Shown: positions 8,515-16,944 of the stretch, one piece after another
Position numbering within the stretch: the first letter of the stretch is position 1
Layout of the letters: each line of letters opens with the position of its first letter
Assembly (NCBI RefSeq): GCF_019239235.1
Contig: NZ_JAAZTS010000025.1
Span: forward strand, 1 to 38,781
Reading direction: 5' to 3'
Length of the DNA stretch: 38,781 nucleotides
From: Caecibacteroides pullorum
GTDB taxonomy: Bacteria > Bacteroidota > Bacteroidia > Bacteroidales > Bacteroidaceae
Notes under the pieces: generated by a model
Databases searched by the model: none
The model's input: only the letters and a program-made list of their open reading frames with translations
Told to the model about the DNA's origin: nothing
Position numbers and translations under genes: made by a program

Positions 8515-9582
8515 TCAGTCAAGCACAATATCAAATTCATCCCAAGGATCTGTACGCCATGCAAATTGACGTGTAGTAGGTGAAATGCCAAAAAATGGAG
8601 AATACGTCCTAATCTTTATCGTTTTCCCGTCCGGCATAAATTCCATGATTCTTAACCAACCATCTCCGCCATTTCCATGCCACCCTCCACCGGCAGTTTG
8701 GGCATTGAACATCATCTGAAAAACAGTTTTACCAGCTGCATTCTTATCGATTCGCTGTCCTACATTATGACGGAAGTCGTCATCCAGACAATAATGTCCA
8801 CATATAACCATACGAATATTGGGAGACGAATAAACCAGTTTTTCCCAAATAGCTTCACCATAATTTGCCGGAGCAACCTTATAAGGTTCGTTCTCAATAC
8901 GCTTTCCATCCCAAGTCAAATAAGAATGTGTAAGTAGAAAAACTTTATGATCTACATATTTTTCACTGCTTACAAGCCCTTTAGCCCATTCCAACACCTC
9001 ATCACGTGGAGCAAACTCCGTTGCAATGACTAAGATCTTTCCCCAATAAGGAATATCAAACTCAAAAGCAGCATTTTCCAACGTCGGTATGCCAAAAGCA
9101 TTATTGCAGACACTCACCAGACAATCTTTCCACAACGGATTACGTTCTACAGGAAAATAATCTGGAAAATGACAAAGGCGATTTTCCGAACGTGTATAAC
9201 CATAGTCATGATTTCCCCCACAAATGGCATAAGGTACCTTACCGTCCAATTTCGCAAAAGCCTCGGAAGCAGCCTTCCATTGTTGAGTCGAAGTTTGATT
9301 ACCATTCACATTATCCGGTACGAGATATTCATTTTGTTCTACTAAATCACCCGTACAAAGTACGGCCTGCACAGACAAAGGCTTGATATTGGCAGCTACC
9401 CATGCCGTCATTAAATCAAAAATAGGCTGATTCGTATCAAATTTTGTATAAGTTTGCGGATCAGGAAGCAAAATCATGGAAGATGATTTCGGATTTTCCA
9501 ATTGAGGTTTATTGACTTGTATATTCTGAGCTGTTCCTAATAATATCGGGCAAGTCAAAAGAAATAAAATTATTCTTTTCAT
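8515..9582 (-). CDS. Secreted calcineurin-like metallophosphoesterase
   Basis: This 355-residue protein has a signal peptide (about 1-18, ending GTAQ) and the calcineurin-type metal-binding motifs in order: DPQ near residue 41 in place of the usual DxH, GDLVEQ, GGNHDYG, THSYL and CGHYC. A dinuclear-metal phosphoesterase acting in the periplasm or at the surface is likely. Such genes occur in Bacteroides glycan loci, where phosphate removal may precede glycosidase action, but the true substrate is unknown. It lies between susD and the GH20 gene on the same strand. A hairpin terminator after susD (9622-9661) may lower its expression relative to susCD. Confidence 0.85.
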   Translation of the reverse strand: MKRIILFLLTCPILLGTAQNIQVNKPQLENPKSSSMILLPDPQTYTKFDTNQPIFDLMTAWVAANIKPLSVQAVLCTGDLVEQNEYLVPDNVNGNQTSTQQWKAASEAFAKLDGKVPYAICGGNHDYGYTRSENRLCHFPDYFPVERNPLWKDCLVSVCNNAFGIPTLENAAFEFDIPYWGKILVIATEFAPRDEVLEWAKGLVSSEKYVDHKVFLLTHSYLTWDGKRIENEPYKVAPANYGEAIWEKLVYSSPNIRMVICGHYCLDDDFRHNVGQRIDKNAAGKTVFQMMFNAQTAGGGWHGNGGDGWLRIMEFMPDGKTIKIRTYSPFFGISPTTRQFAWRTDPWDEFDIVLD

Positions 9583-9621
9583 GACAGATTCATTTAATTA
9601 GATTTAGACAGTTAATTTTAT

Positions 9622-9661
9622 CTATTTAAAAATGTACCGGAAACGAATTGTCTCCGGTACA
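9622..9661 (-). terminator. Intrinsic terminator downstream of susD-like gene
   Basis: On the minus strand a 9-bp perfect stem, TGTACCGGA paired with TCCGGTACA (9653-9661 and 9633-9641), is followed by TTTTTAAATAG. It lies about 60 bp past the susD stop and before the phosphoesterase gene. It may act as a partial terminator that keeps SusC/SusD levels above those of the enzymes. Confidence 0.75.
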
Positions 9662-9718
9662 ACCTTTCAAAATTTCAAAGCTACGCTTCAAAATCAAACG
9701 TTCATAGAGATCCAGAAA

Positions 9719-11344
9719 TCAATTGCCCCAGCCTTCATGCTGTTGCAGTTTATGATTGGAAGACAGTTCACTGGAAGGATAAGGAAGATCATAGAGCTTA
9801 TCACTCCACACTCCACCAATCTTCACTGGCCAAACATCCTTTAAAGTACCCCAACGCTTCAAATCATAATAACGTATACAATCTTCTGTGAAAAATTCCA
9901 CACGCGACTCATAATCTATTGCTTTCATGGCCGTTTCTACCGAATTGATAACAAACGGTGGTAACACTTTATCATCGGTCAAACCGACAGGAACATATTT
10001 ATCTTTATGAGCCAAAGCGAACTGACGGGCACGATTACGCACCTTCTCTACATATTGCGAGCACTTCTCATAATCAGGATTGTTCTTTAAAGCATAAGCT
10101 TCAGCCATGTGCAAATAGACACGAGGCAAACGCATCATGTGCATATCAGCGCGCATGTTCCAGGTATCCTCGCCATAGTACACGCCACGCTTCTGAATAT
10201 CAAAACCTGTCTGCTTGTTCACAAGCCATTCCTGTTTCCAATTCATTGTCACATTCTTCGTTGTCGTTACCTCATCCATTGGAGTAAAGAAAGTAGCATC
10301 AAAACGAGGATCACGGTTCTTATACTGCTCATTTCTTTCATCTGTATAATAAGAAGAAGTAGCATATTCTGTCCCGTCAATGGCCTGGAAACAGTTGACA
10401 AAATCCTCTGACGGGTAGAAGTAATCATTGGAATAACTGTCACCACGCATAATGCGGCCATCTTCACCCAAATCTTCAATGGTTCCGAAATAGAACTCAC
10501 GATAAGTCGAAATTCCATTCGCTATTCCGACTGAGAATATGATTTCTTTGGAATCCTCCTTGTCAATGCGGAGCACACAACCCGGATCATCTTCCAACGC
10601 ATAATCATACTTTTCTACTTCCTGACCAGCCTTGATGGCATTATCATAATCCTTCATATACAAATACACCTCACACAGATAAGCGAATGCAGTACCACGA
10701 GTAGCACGATGCATATAAGCTTCAGGCCAAGAATCGGGCAAATGTTCGGAAGCAAACTGTAAATCGGGAATTATCAAATCCTTGAGAATCGTTTCCTTGG
10801 ATGTGGCAGCCAGCTGAACCTCATCATCATTGGTAGGATCCTGTACAGAAACAGAACGCAACGGTACATCACCATAGAACTGAATCAGACGGAAATACCA
10901 GAAAGCACGTATGAAGCGCATTTCACCCAAATACTTGTCACGCGTTTCTTCATCCAACAGATCACTCATTCCAGTCACTCCTTCAATATTCTTGTTGCAA
11001 ACGGCAATGCCTTCATAAGCACGTTTCCAGATACCCAAAACGACATTAGATTCATTCGGATTGAATGTTCCCAAATAAAATGTACTAGCATCCTTAAATC
11101 CTGTAGCCGAAAAATCTCCCGTCATACCCAGTTCCAGCTGTGCATCTCCCCAATGAGCATTCAGCTTTTGTAGCTTGGAATAACAAGCTATTGCAGCCAG
11201 ATCGGCATGTTCGGGTTCTGTAAAGAATGTCGTTTCGTCAATCGAACCAAAAGGGTTACGTTCCAGAAAACCATCCATACAACTTGACGTAAGCAATCCA
11301 GCCAACGCCAAAATACCAACTATATTTCTTTTCATTGCATTCAT
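9719..11344 (-). CDS. SusD/RagB-like outer-membrane glycan-binding lipoprotein
   Basis: This 541-residue surface lipoprotein has a signal ending in LLTSSC (lipidated Cys22, counting from the first ATG; MKRN three codons later is an alternative start). It continues with SusD features: DGFLERNPFGSIDETTFFTEPEHADLAAIACYSKL, the helical middle LGEMRFIRAFWYFRLIQFYGDVPL (TPR-like), and a C-terminal RNRARQFA...YESRVEFFTEDCIRYYDLKRWGTL region. SusD proteins cap the SusC barrel and help capture oligosaccharide. The gene starts 4 bp after the susC-like stop, so the two are translationally linked. The ligand cannot be inferred from the sequence alone; neighbouring enzymes suggest amino-sugar glycans. Confidence 0.96.
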   Translation of the reverse strand: MNAMKRNIVGILALAGLLTSSCMDGFLERNPFGSIDETTFFTEPEHADLAAIACYSKLQKLNAHWGDAQLELGMTGDFSATGFKDASTFYLGTFNPNESNVVLGIWKRAYEGIAVCNKNIEGVTGMSDLLDEETRDKYLGEMRFIRAFWYFRLIQFYGDVPLRSVSVQDPTNDDEVQLAATSKETILKDLIIPDLQFASEHLPDSWPEAYMHRATRGTAFAYLCEVYLYMKDYDNAIKAGQEVEKYDYALEDDPGCVLRIDKEDSKEIIFSVGIANGISTYREFYFGTIEDLGEDGRIMRGDSYSNDYFYPSEDFVNCFQAIDGTEYATSSYYTDERNEQYKNRDPRFDATFFTPMDEVTTTKNVTMNWKQEWLVNKQTGFDIQKRGVYYGEDTWNMRADMHMMRLPRVYLHMAEAYALKNNPDYEKCSQYVEKVRNRARQFALAHKDKYVPVGLTDDKVLPPFVINSVETAMKAIDYESRVEFFTEDCIRYYDLKRWGTLKDVWPVKIGGVWSDKLYDLPYPSSELSSNHKLQQHEGWGN

Positions 11345-11348
11345 TCAT

Positions 11349-14300
11349 TTAAAAAGTTAAATTCAATCCGACCAAAAGTATTCTAGGAGTCGGGAAATCA
11401 TCTCCCCAATTCGTATAATGTCCGACAGAAGTACCGTTTTCAGGATCAAATCCGTCAAACTCATCACTCGTTATGGCAAATAGATTTTCACCGGACAAGA
11501 ATATACGTGCCTTCATACCACTAAACCGATGGGTATAACCCAATGTGATTGATTTCATTTTTACATAAGAAGTATTCATAGCCATAAGATCTGTCATTTC
11601 CTCGTAACTTTCGCTCTGTATCATAGCCGGATAATCGCCAGCCGGTGATCCCAGAGTCCAACGGTTATCATACCACTTACGACTGATATTACGGTTCGGG
11701 AAACGATTCTGATAACTCATAGGTGCATGTTGGGTACGTCCAAAAACTCCGGTAAATACAGTACTGAAATCAAAACCTTTCCAGTCAGCAGAAAGAGTAA
11801 AGCCGGCTGTCACTTTAGGAATATAACTACCCAGAATTACACGGTCATCTCCATCAATTTTCCCGTTTCCATCCGCATCTACATATTTTAGACGACCGAC
11901 ACGAGCATTTCCTTGTCCCATAGCCTGATACTTGGCAGCTTCCTCTTCGGTCGTAATCACTCCCGCTGTCCGATAACCATACAACGCACTGATCGGTTCT
12001 CCTACCCGATTGATGGTAACTCCTCCATAACAGCCTATATCTATAATTTCTTCATTAACACCAGAACTCAATTTGCGAATCTCATTATGCAAGAAAGAAA
12101 CATTTCCCGATACATTATAATGAAAATCGCGTACCTTACCATTATAACCCAATTCCAATTCAAAACCACGGTTCTGTACCTCGGCATAATTCATATTGGG
12201 TGCTGTCAATCCAACCGAAATAGGCAATACCATAGTACGCAAGATACCATCTGTGTTCTTTATGAAATAATCTGCTGTTACAGACAAAGCGTTGTTAAAC
12301 AAAGTCATGTCAATACCGACGTTGGTTACAGTGGTGGTTTCCCACTTCAGACTACGATTTCCAAGTGCAGTCTGGCTATAACCAGCATAGAGTGTCTGAT
12401 TGTCTGCTGCCGTTCCAAAAACAGCATTCTGTTTACCCACTGCTGCAACAGTTGGATAATAAGAACCAATAGACTGATTTCCCAACTGTCCCCAAGAGGC
12501 TCTAATCTTCAAAGAACTGATCGGCTTAACATGGAAGAAACTTTCTTCCGAAATACGCCATGCACCCGAGAATGAAGGGAATACCCCCCAACGATTACCA
12601 GCCTTGAAACGTGAAGAACCATCTGCACGCAAATTGAATGAAAACAAATAGCGTCCTTTGAAATCATAATTGATTCGTCCGAAATAAGAAGCCAAAGCCA
12701 GTTCGGTCTTTCCACCACTTAACTCGCGTTCTTTAGTATCAGTACCGCCATCAAACACATGCATATTTCCTACTTCAGACACAAAATTCTTAATAGATCC
12801 ACGCATGTTGTCATACGAAAACAGCTGTTGTGAGAAACCAGCCATAGCATTAATGGTGTGATCGCCAAAAGTTTTGTCAAAATAAAGCAGATAATCAGTA
12901 ACCCACATGAAATCCTTTGAACGTTCCTCCGTATAAGAGTTTACCTCGTTTGTCTGTCCACCATCATTAAACTTCGGTTTGAACAGCTTATATTCATTAT
13001 AAACCATATCAATACCTCCGTTGAAACGGAATTTCAACCAGTCGGTGAATTTATACTCAAGGAACAAATTGTCCATCACACGATAATTGCTATTGGTCGG
13101 ACAGTTCCACGCTACTTCCGCTATGGCATTTTTGGAACCTGTCAGCGAAGCATCAGGTTCACCGTAAGATCCGTCCTCGTCATAAGCCGGGGTAATCGGG
13201 GCGTTGAATATCACATCCGAATAGCGATTGCCCGCATCACCCTGCGTATATCGGTAGGCCATATGAACGTTGTTACCCACCGTCAAACGCTTGTTGATTT
13301 TCCCTTCAACATTGGCACGCAACGAAGCTTTCTTGAAAGCCGTATTGATAGCGATACCTTCCTGATTCAGGAATTCACCGGACAAATAATAATTCATATT
13401 GTCACTGCCTCCGCTGACACTTGCGTTGATATTATAAGTAGGAGCGGACTGATAGATATAATCGCCCCAATTCGTTCCTTTTCCAAATGATTCTGGATCC
13501 AGCCCATCATAATTGGTAACGGCTGGTGTAGACGGTTTATAAATCGCATTATAGTTATCGCGCATTTCCTGAATGGCTGCAACGAATTCACTGGCATCCA
13601 ACAAATCCATCATGTGCATAGGAGATTGGATGCCAAACGTAGCGTTCATGCTTACTGTAGCCTTCCCTGAAGCTCCTTTTTTAGTTGTTACCAAAATGAC
13701 GCCGTTAGCCGCACGGGAACCATAGATAGCTGCAGAGGAGGCGTCTTTTAGTACATTTACGCTTTCGATATCATTAGGATTCAATGTTTCAAAACCCTGA
13801 TCGACAGGTACCCCATCAATGACAATCAAAGGAGCGGAATCTCCACTGCCAAAAGTTCCGATACCACGAATATTGATGGAAGTCTCTGCACCGGGGAATC
13901 CACCACTATTCATAATCGAAATACCAGACATCTTTCCTTGCAAAGCTCCTCCAACAGAGATATTGGAACTGGCTGCCAGATTATCACCACTGACACCCGT
14001 ATTGGCACCCATCAAATCTTTCTTTTTCATCGTACCATAGCCAATTACGACAACTTCCTCCAACTTCTGCGTATCCTCCTGAATAACAACACGCAAAGCC
14101 TTCGAATCTTTCACTTCAATATCCTGGGCTAAAAAACCGATATAAGAAACTGTCAAAACTGAATGCAAAGGAGCATCAATCACAAAATTACCGTCTACAT
14201 TGGTAATTACTCCACTAGTGGTACCCTTGACCCATACATTGGCACCAATGATGGGTTCGCCATTTGCATCAACAACCACACCTGTCACTTTCATTTTTTT

Positions 14301-14660
14301 CTGGTTATCTGCTCCACCGGCCTTCAGTGTCCCCACTGTAATTGTATTATTATTCCTATTGAAACTGAGTTGAGTCTGAGAAGAAATCTGATTTAATACA
14401 GATTGTAAAGAAGCACCCGATGCTTGGAGAGTTACACGTGGCGAAACGTTGACAACATTCTGGTCATAAAAAAACTTCAACCCCGTCTGTTGTCCTAAAG
14501 ATTTCAACACATTTTCCACTGTTTCGTTTTTCACATTCAGCGTGACATTCTTGTCCTGTTGAGCCATTACCGGCATCACAGACATGCATACAAATAGCAA
14601 AAAAGCTAAAAATGAGTTTACATTTCTACCTTTCCTTCTTGAGTTAGAAAGATAATCCAT
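11349..14660 (-). CDS. SusC/RagA-like TonB-dependent transporter with STN signalling domain
   Basis: This 1103-residue outer-membrane importer is counted from MDYLSNSRRKG; the longer upstream start would place about 20 extra residues before the signal peptide. The signal ends near VMPVMAQ. A secretin/TonB short N-terminal (STN) domain follows (about 38-92, NVTLNVKNETVENVLKSLG). Next come a carboxypeptidase-regulatory-like domain (about 105-185, VTGVVVDANGEPIIGANV), the plug with EEVVVIGYGT and SINIRGIGT, and a long barrel ending LLVGLNLTF. The STN domain fits trans-envelope signalling to the FecR-like protein encoded just upstream. A -7 box lies at 14809-14816. Confidence 0.96.
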   Translation of the reverse strand: MDYLSNSRRKGRNVNSFLAFLLFVCMSVMPVMAQQDKNVTLNVKNETVENVLKSLGQQTGLKFFYDQNVVNVSPRVTLQASGASLQSVLNQISSQTQLSFNRNNNTITVGTLKAGGADNQKKMKVTGVVVDANGEPIIGANVWVKGTTSGVITNVDGNFVIDAPLHSVLTVSYIGFLAQDIEVKDSKALRVVIQEDTQKLEEVVVIGYGTMKKKDLMGANTGVSGDNLAASSNISVGGALQGKMSGISIMNSGGFPGAETSINIRGIGTFGSGDSAPLIVIDGVPVDQGFETLNPNDIESVNVLKDASSAAIYGSRAANGVILVTTKKGASGKATVSMNATFGIQSPMHMMDLLDASEFVAAIQEMRDNYNAIYKPSTPAVTNYDGLDPESFGKGTNWGDYIYQSAPTYNINASVSGGSDNMNYYLSGEFLNQEGIAINTAFKKASLRANVEGKINKRLTVGNNVHMAYRYTQGDAGNRYSDVIFNAPITPAYDEDGSYGEPDASLTGSKNAIAEVAWNCPTNSNYRVMDNLFLEYKFTDWLKFRFNGGIDMVYNEYKLFKPKFNDGGQTNEVNSYTEERSKDFMWVTDYLLYFDKTFGDHTINAMAGFSQQLFSYDNMRGSIKNFVSEVGNMHVFDGGTDTKERELSGGKTELALASYFGRINYDFKGRYLFSFNLRADGSSRFKAGNRWGVFPSFSGAWRISEESFFHVKPISSLKIRASWGQLGNQSIGSYYPTVAAVGKQNAVFGTAADNQTLYAGYSQTALGNRSLKWETTTVTNVGIDMTLFNNALSVTADYFIKNTDGILRTMVLPISVGLTAPNMNYAEVQNRGFELELGYNGKVRDFHYNVSGNVSFLHNEIRKLSSGVNEEIIDIGCYGGVTINRVGEPISALYGYRTAGVITTEEEAAKYQAMGQGNARVGRLKYVDADGNGKIDGDDRVILGSYIPKVTAGFTLSADWKGFDFSTVFTGVFGRTQHAPMSYQNRFPNRNISRKWYDNRWTLGSPAGDYPAMIQSESYEEMTDLMAMNTSYVKMKSITLGYTHRFSGMKARIFLSGENLFAITSDEFDGFDPENGTSVGHYTNWGDDFPTPRILLVGLNLTF

Positions 14661-14808
14661 AAATTTGTGCGTTTTAATGATTAAATAAATTATTAGAAAC
14701 AAGGAAGGTAATGCATTCCCCAAACATCCAAGCGGGTCGAAACGAATGGATGCAGGAAGAACGATTACGAATAGGGGCGGATATATAATCTGCCTCTATT
14801 TTCATTTG

Positions 14809-14816
14809 CAAAATTA
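14809..14816 (-). promoter_or_regulatory. Probable -7 box of the susCD transcript
   Basis: TAATTTTG on the minus strand matches TAnnTTTG and lies about 150 bp upstream of the chosen susC start. No TTTG box is at the right distance, so an ECF sigma or an activator may be needed, as the adjacent sigma/anti-sigma pair suggests. The 326-bp gap 14661-14986 otherwise holds the long susC leader and the fecR terminator. Confidence 0.45.
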
Positions 14817-14935
14817 TCAAGTTACTTTTTTCATACGGTTACATTTTCGTTAAACATCATTTGAAGGTATTCTATACATAATACACTGCTGCGAAAACAA
14901 CCTAGGGTAAAGTTAACATTATTTTAGAATTTAAG

Positions 14936-14982
14936 GCTAAAATAATGGCCCTCCGATGCCTGAAAATGCATCTGGAAGGCCC
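14936..14982 (-). terminator. Intrinsic terminator after the FecR-like gene
   Basis: On the minus strand GGCCTTCC and GATGC pair with GCATC and GGAGGGCC (arms within 14947-14982), with one bulged base and one G-U pair. The tail ATTATTTTAG follows. It begins only a few bases past the fecR stop and separates the sigma/anti-sigma unit from susCD. Confidence 0.75.
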
Positions 14983-14986
14983 GAGT

Positions 14987-15973
14987 TCAATCTTTATAGA
15001 GCAAAACTTGATTCCCCTTCATGCGGTAATGAATGCCACTGGTATATTCTACAGACTCAAGTACAGCAGCCAAGCTCTTGTTATCATGCTCACCCGATAT
15101 CAGATTGTCGAAAGTCTGTCCTTCTGCAAAAGTGATACGGCAATTATACCTCCGTTCCAGCTCCTTAGCCACATCATGAATGGGAGTGGCATTGAAACGA
15201 AGGCTTCCACTGCGCCATACGGCAACTGTATGCTCTTCACGCTGTTTGACGTAATCACCCGAAACTGTATTAATCAACACCTGTTCATTTGCCTTCAAAC
15301 GCATCATAGCCTCAGGCATGTCAACCTGTACTTTTCCACTCTCTACATCGACAGAAACTACTTCATCAGAAGAATAAGACTTCACATTGAAGCAGGTTCC
15401 CAATACTTTTACATCAAATGAATGTGATTTTACAATAAAAGGTTGCTCCTCATTATGGCTGACCCGAAAAAAAGCTTCCCCATCCAAATCGATACGGCGC
15501 TCTTCACCAACAAAACGATCCGGATAACGCACGTAGGAACATGCATTGAGAATTAATTCGGTTCCGTCAGGCAAACAAATTTCCTTATGTTCGCCATACG
15601 TAGTAGAGGCTTCCAAATATGAGACTTGCTGACGGACCGCATAATGCCAATAACCTGCTCCTCCAAATACTAAGCAAAGCATGGCAGCTACACTTGCAAC
15701 AATCCATACCACACGACGATAATCGATTCGCTTCCTTGGCTCTATACGCTTCAGTAGCACACGAGCTTCCTTTTTATATTTTTCCCGTTCCAAGTCTGTT
15801 GATGCTTGTTGGGAAGCTGAATCCTCCCAAACAAAAGCAGCCATTTCATCTAAAAAATTATCTGGCTGTTCGTTTCTCAACGTCTCAGTCATTTTACTAA
15901 CATCCTCTGTCGTATATAGTCCATCCATATAACGACGCCACAAAGATAAATCTTCTTGCTTCTTCTTCATCAC
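14987..15973 (-). CDS. FecR-type anti-sigma factor
   Basis: This 328-residue single-pass inner-membrane protein has a cytoplasmic N-terminal part (about 1-85) that should bind the ECF sigma factor, and one membrane helix near 86-108 (VVWIVASVAAMLCLVFGGAGYW). The periplasmic FecR domain carries ICLPDGTELILNACSYVRYP, DLDGEAFFRV and FDVKVLGTCFNV. A C-terminal DUF4974-like segment (about 255-328, FNATPIHDVAKELERRYNCRI) follows. The order sigma - anti-sigma - STN-SusC is the standard trans-envelope switch in Bacteroides, in which ligand-loaded SusC signals through this protein to free the sigma factor. Its gene follows the sigma gene by 134 bp. Confidence 0.95.
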   Translation of the reverse strand: MMKKKQEDLSLWRRYMDGLYTTEDVSKMTETLRNEQPDNFLDEMAAFVWEDSASQQASTDLEREKYKKEARVLLKRIEPRKRIDYRRVVWIVASVAAMLCLVFGGAGYWHYAVRQQVSYLEASTTYGEHKEICLPDGTELILNACSYVRYPDRFVGEERRIDLDGEAFFRVSHNEEQPFIVKSHSFDVKVLGTCFNVKSYSSDEVVSVDVESGKVQVDMPEAMMRLKANEQVLINTVSGDYVKQREEHTVAVWRSGSLRFNATPIHDVAKELERRYNCRITFAEGQTFDNLISGEHDNKSLAAVLESVEYTSGIHYRMKGNQVLLYKD

Positions 15974-16107
15974 TAATTATTATTTCCAGCCCTCAGGCCA
16001 TCATTACATTTATTACATTGGTATGAATAATACACTAAAAAGAAGACTTGCTAGGGTGTCATTAACTTACTTTAATAATTAAGTCCAAATTCTATTCAAA
16101 TGGCATT

Positions 16108-16710
16108 CTACAAATTCAGACAAATAAGCAGCAATATCAAGTCTGCTCCCAGAACCTTATGCTTTTCCAGATATACACGAAGAACGCGCAGTGAAGTAGA
16201 TATGTGTTCCTGTACCGTATTAATAGAGATCCCCAGTGCATCGGCTATCTCCTGATGAGACATTTGTTTTTCACGACTCATTCTGAAAACCTCGCGTTGG
16301 CGAACTGTCAGCTGCTGCATGGCACAAGCTATCAAATGACGCAGATCGTCCGCCATAATCCGATGCTTTGTATCCTCCGTATAATCCACAGCTTGTGCTA
16401 AGATCTGTTCCTTCAGCTTGTCCTGATTATCCAAATCGCGCAATTGATTCAGCACACGATTCCGAACGATGGTATACAAATAAGAAGAAAAAGAGGTATC
16501 AGGATTGATGAAACGACGTCCTTGCCAAATAACAGTGAAAGCATCCTGAAAAACATCTTCTGCATATTCACGGGATTTGAGAAAACGCATGGCAAAATAA
16601 ATCAAGCGATTCTTGTAAGAGGCATACAGTTCACAGAAGGCATCCTCGTCTCCGTCTATCAAACGAAGTACCAAGGAACGTTCATCTATCTGTTTTTCTG
16701 CTAAATACAT
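16108..16710 (-). CDS. ECF RNA polymerase sigma factor (Bacteroides PUL type)
   Basis: This 200-residue sigma-70 family protein has region 2 near residues 25-90 (YFAMRFLKSREYAEDVFQDAFTVIW, the -10 recognition and core-binding helices). Region 4 lies near 130-185 (LTVRQREVFRMSREKQMSHQEIADALGISINTVQEHI, the helix-turn-helix for -35 contacts). Regions 1 and 3 are absent, as in ECF sigmas. It is the first gene of the sigma/FecR pair and should activate the susCD promoter when released. A TACTTTTG -7-like box lies 23-30 bp upstream (complement of 16733-16740), so basal expression probably uses the housekeeping sigma. Confidence 0.95.
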   Translation of the reverse strand: MYLAEKQIDERSLVLRLIDGDEDAFCELYASYKNRLIYFAMRFLKSREYAEDVFQDAFTVIWQGRRFINPDTSFSSYLYTIVRNRVLNQLRDLDNQDKLKEQILAQAVDYTEDTKHRIMADDLRHLIACAMQQLTVRQREVFRMSREKQMSHQEIADALGISINTVQEHISTSLRVLRVYLEKHKVLGADLILLLICLNL

Positions 16711-16732
16711 AATCCAAGATTTTTTCAGGCTA

Positions 16733-16740
16733 CAAAAGTA
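16733..16740 (-). promoter_or_regulatory. -7 box upstream of the ECF sigma gene
   Basis: TACTTTTG on the minus strand matches TAnnTTTG and lies 23 bp before the ATG. A TTTG occurs upstream but only 14 bp away, so the -33 element is not convincing. Confidence 0.5.
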
Positions 16741-16850
16741 TCTGTCTGAGATGACAAATGTATTAAAAAAAAGAACTATTTAAATGCTAAATGCGCGAAA
16801 ACTTAGTATTTCATGGCACTGGCACAATGTTACAACCCATCTTTTTACTT

Positions 16851-16914
16851 TCTAAAGTCCATAGTTAGCTCCGTAAAGTCCCTCTTTACAAGTCTAAAGT
16901 GGCACTTTAGAAAG
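16851..16914. repeat. Array of three 21-22-bp units (TAAAGT family)
   Basis: Three consecutive units start TCTAAAGTCCATAGTTAG (16851), CGTAAAGTCCCTCTTTAC (16872) and TCTAAAGTGGCACTTTAG (16893). The last contains a perfect odd palindrome, CTAAAGTG-G-CACTTTAG, and the second a TAAAG...CTTTA dyad. Unit 1 matches the array at 33187-33263, and units 2 and 3 match the inverted pair at 780-829. It lies between the helicase stop (16945) and the sigma gene promoter, and could also act in termination of the helicase transcript. Confidence 0.8.
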
Positions 16915-16944
16915 CTAATGTAGACCTTGGCAAAATCAGTGCAG

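Noticed and set aside
14836..16834. Shared TGTAAC upstream of susC and of the sigma gene as an ECF sigma -35 motif.
   Set aside because: A six-base match between two AT-rich gaps is expected by chance, and no shared -10 element at a fixed distance was seen.
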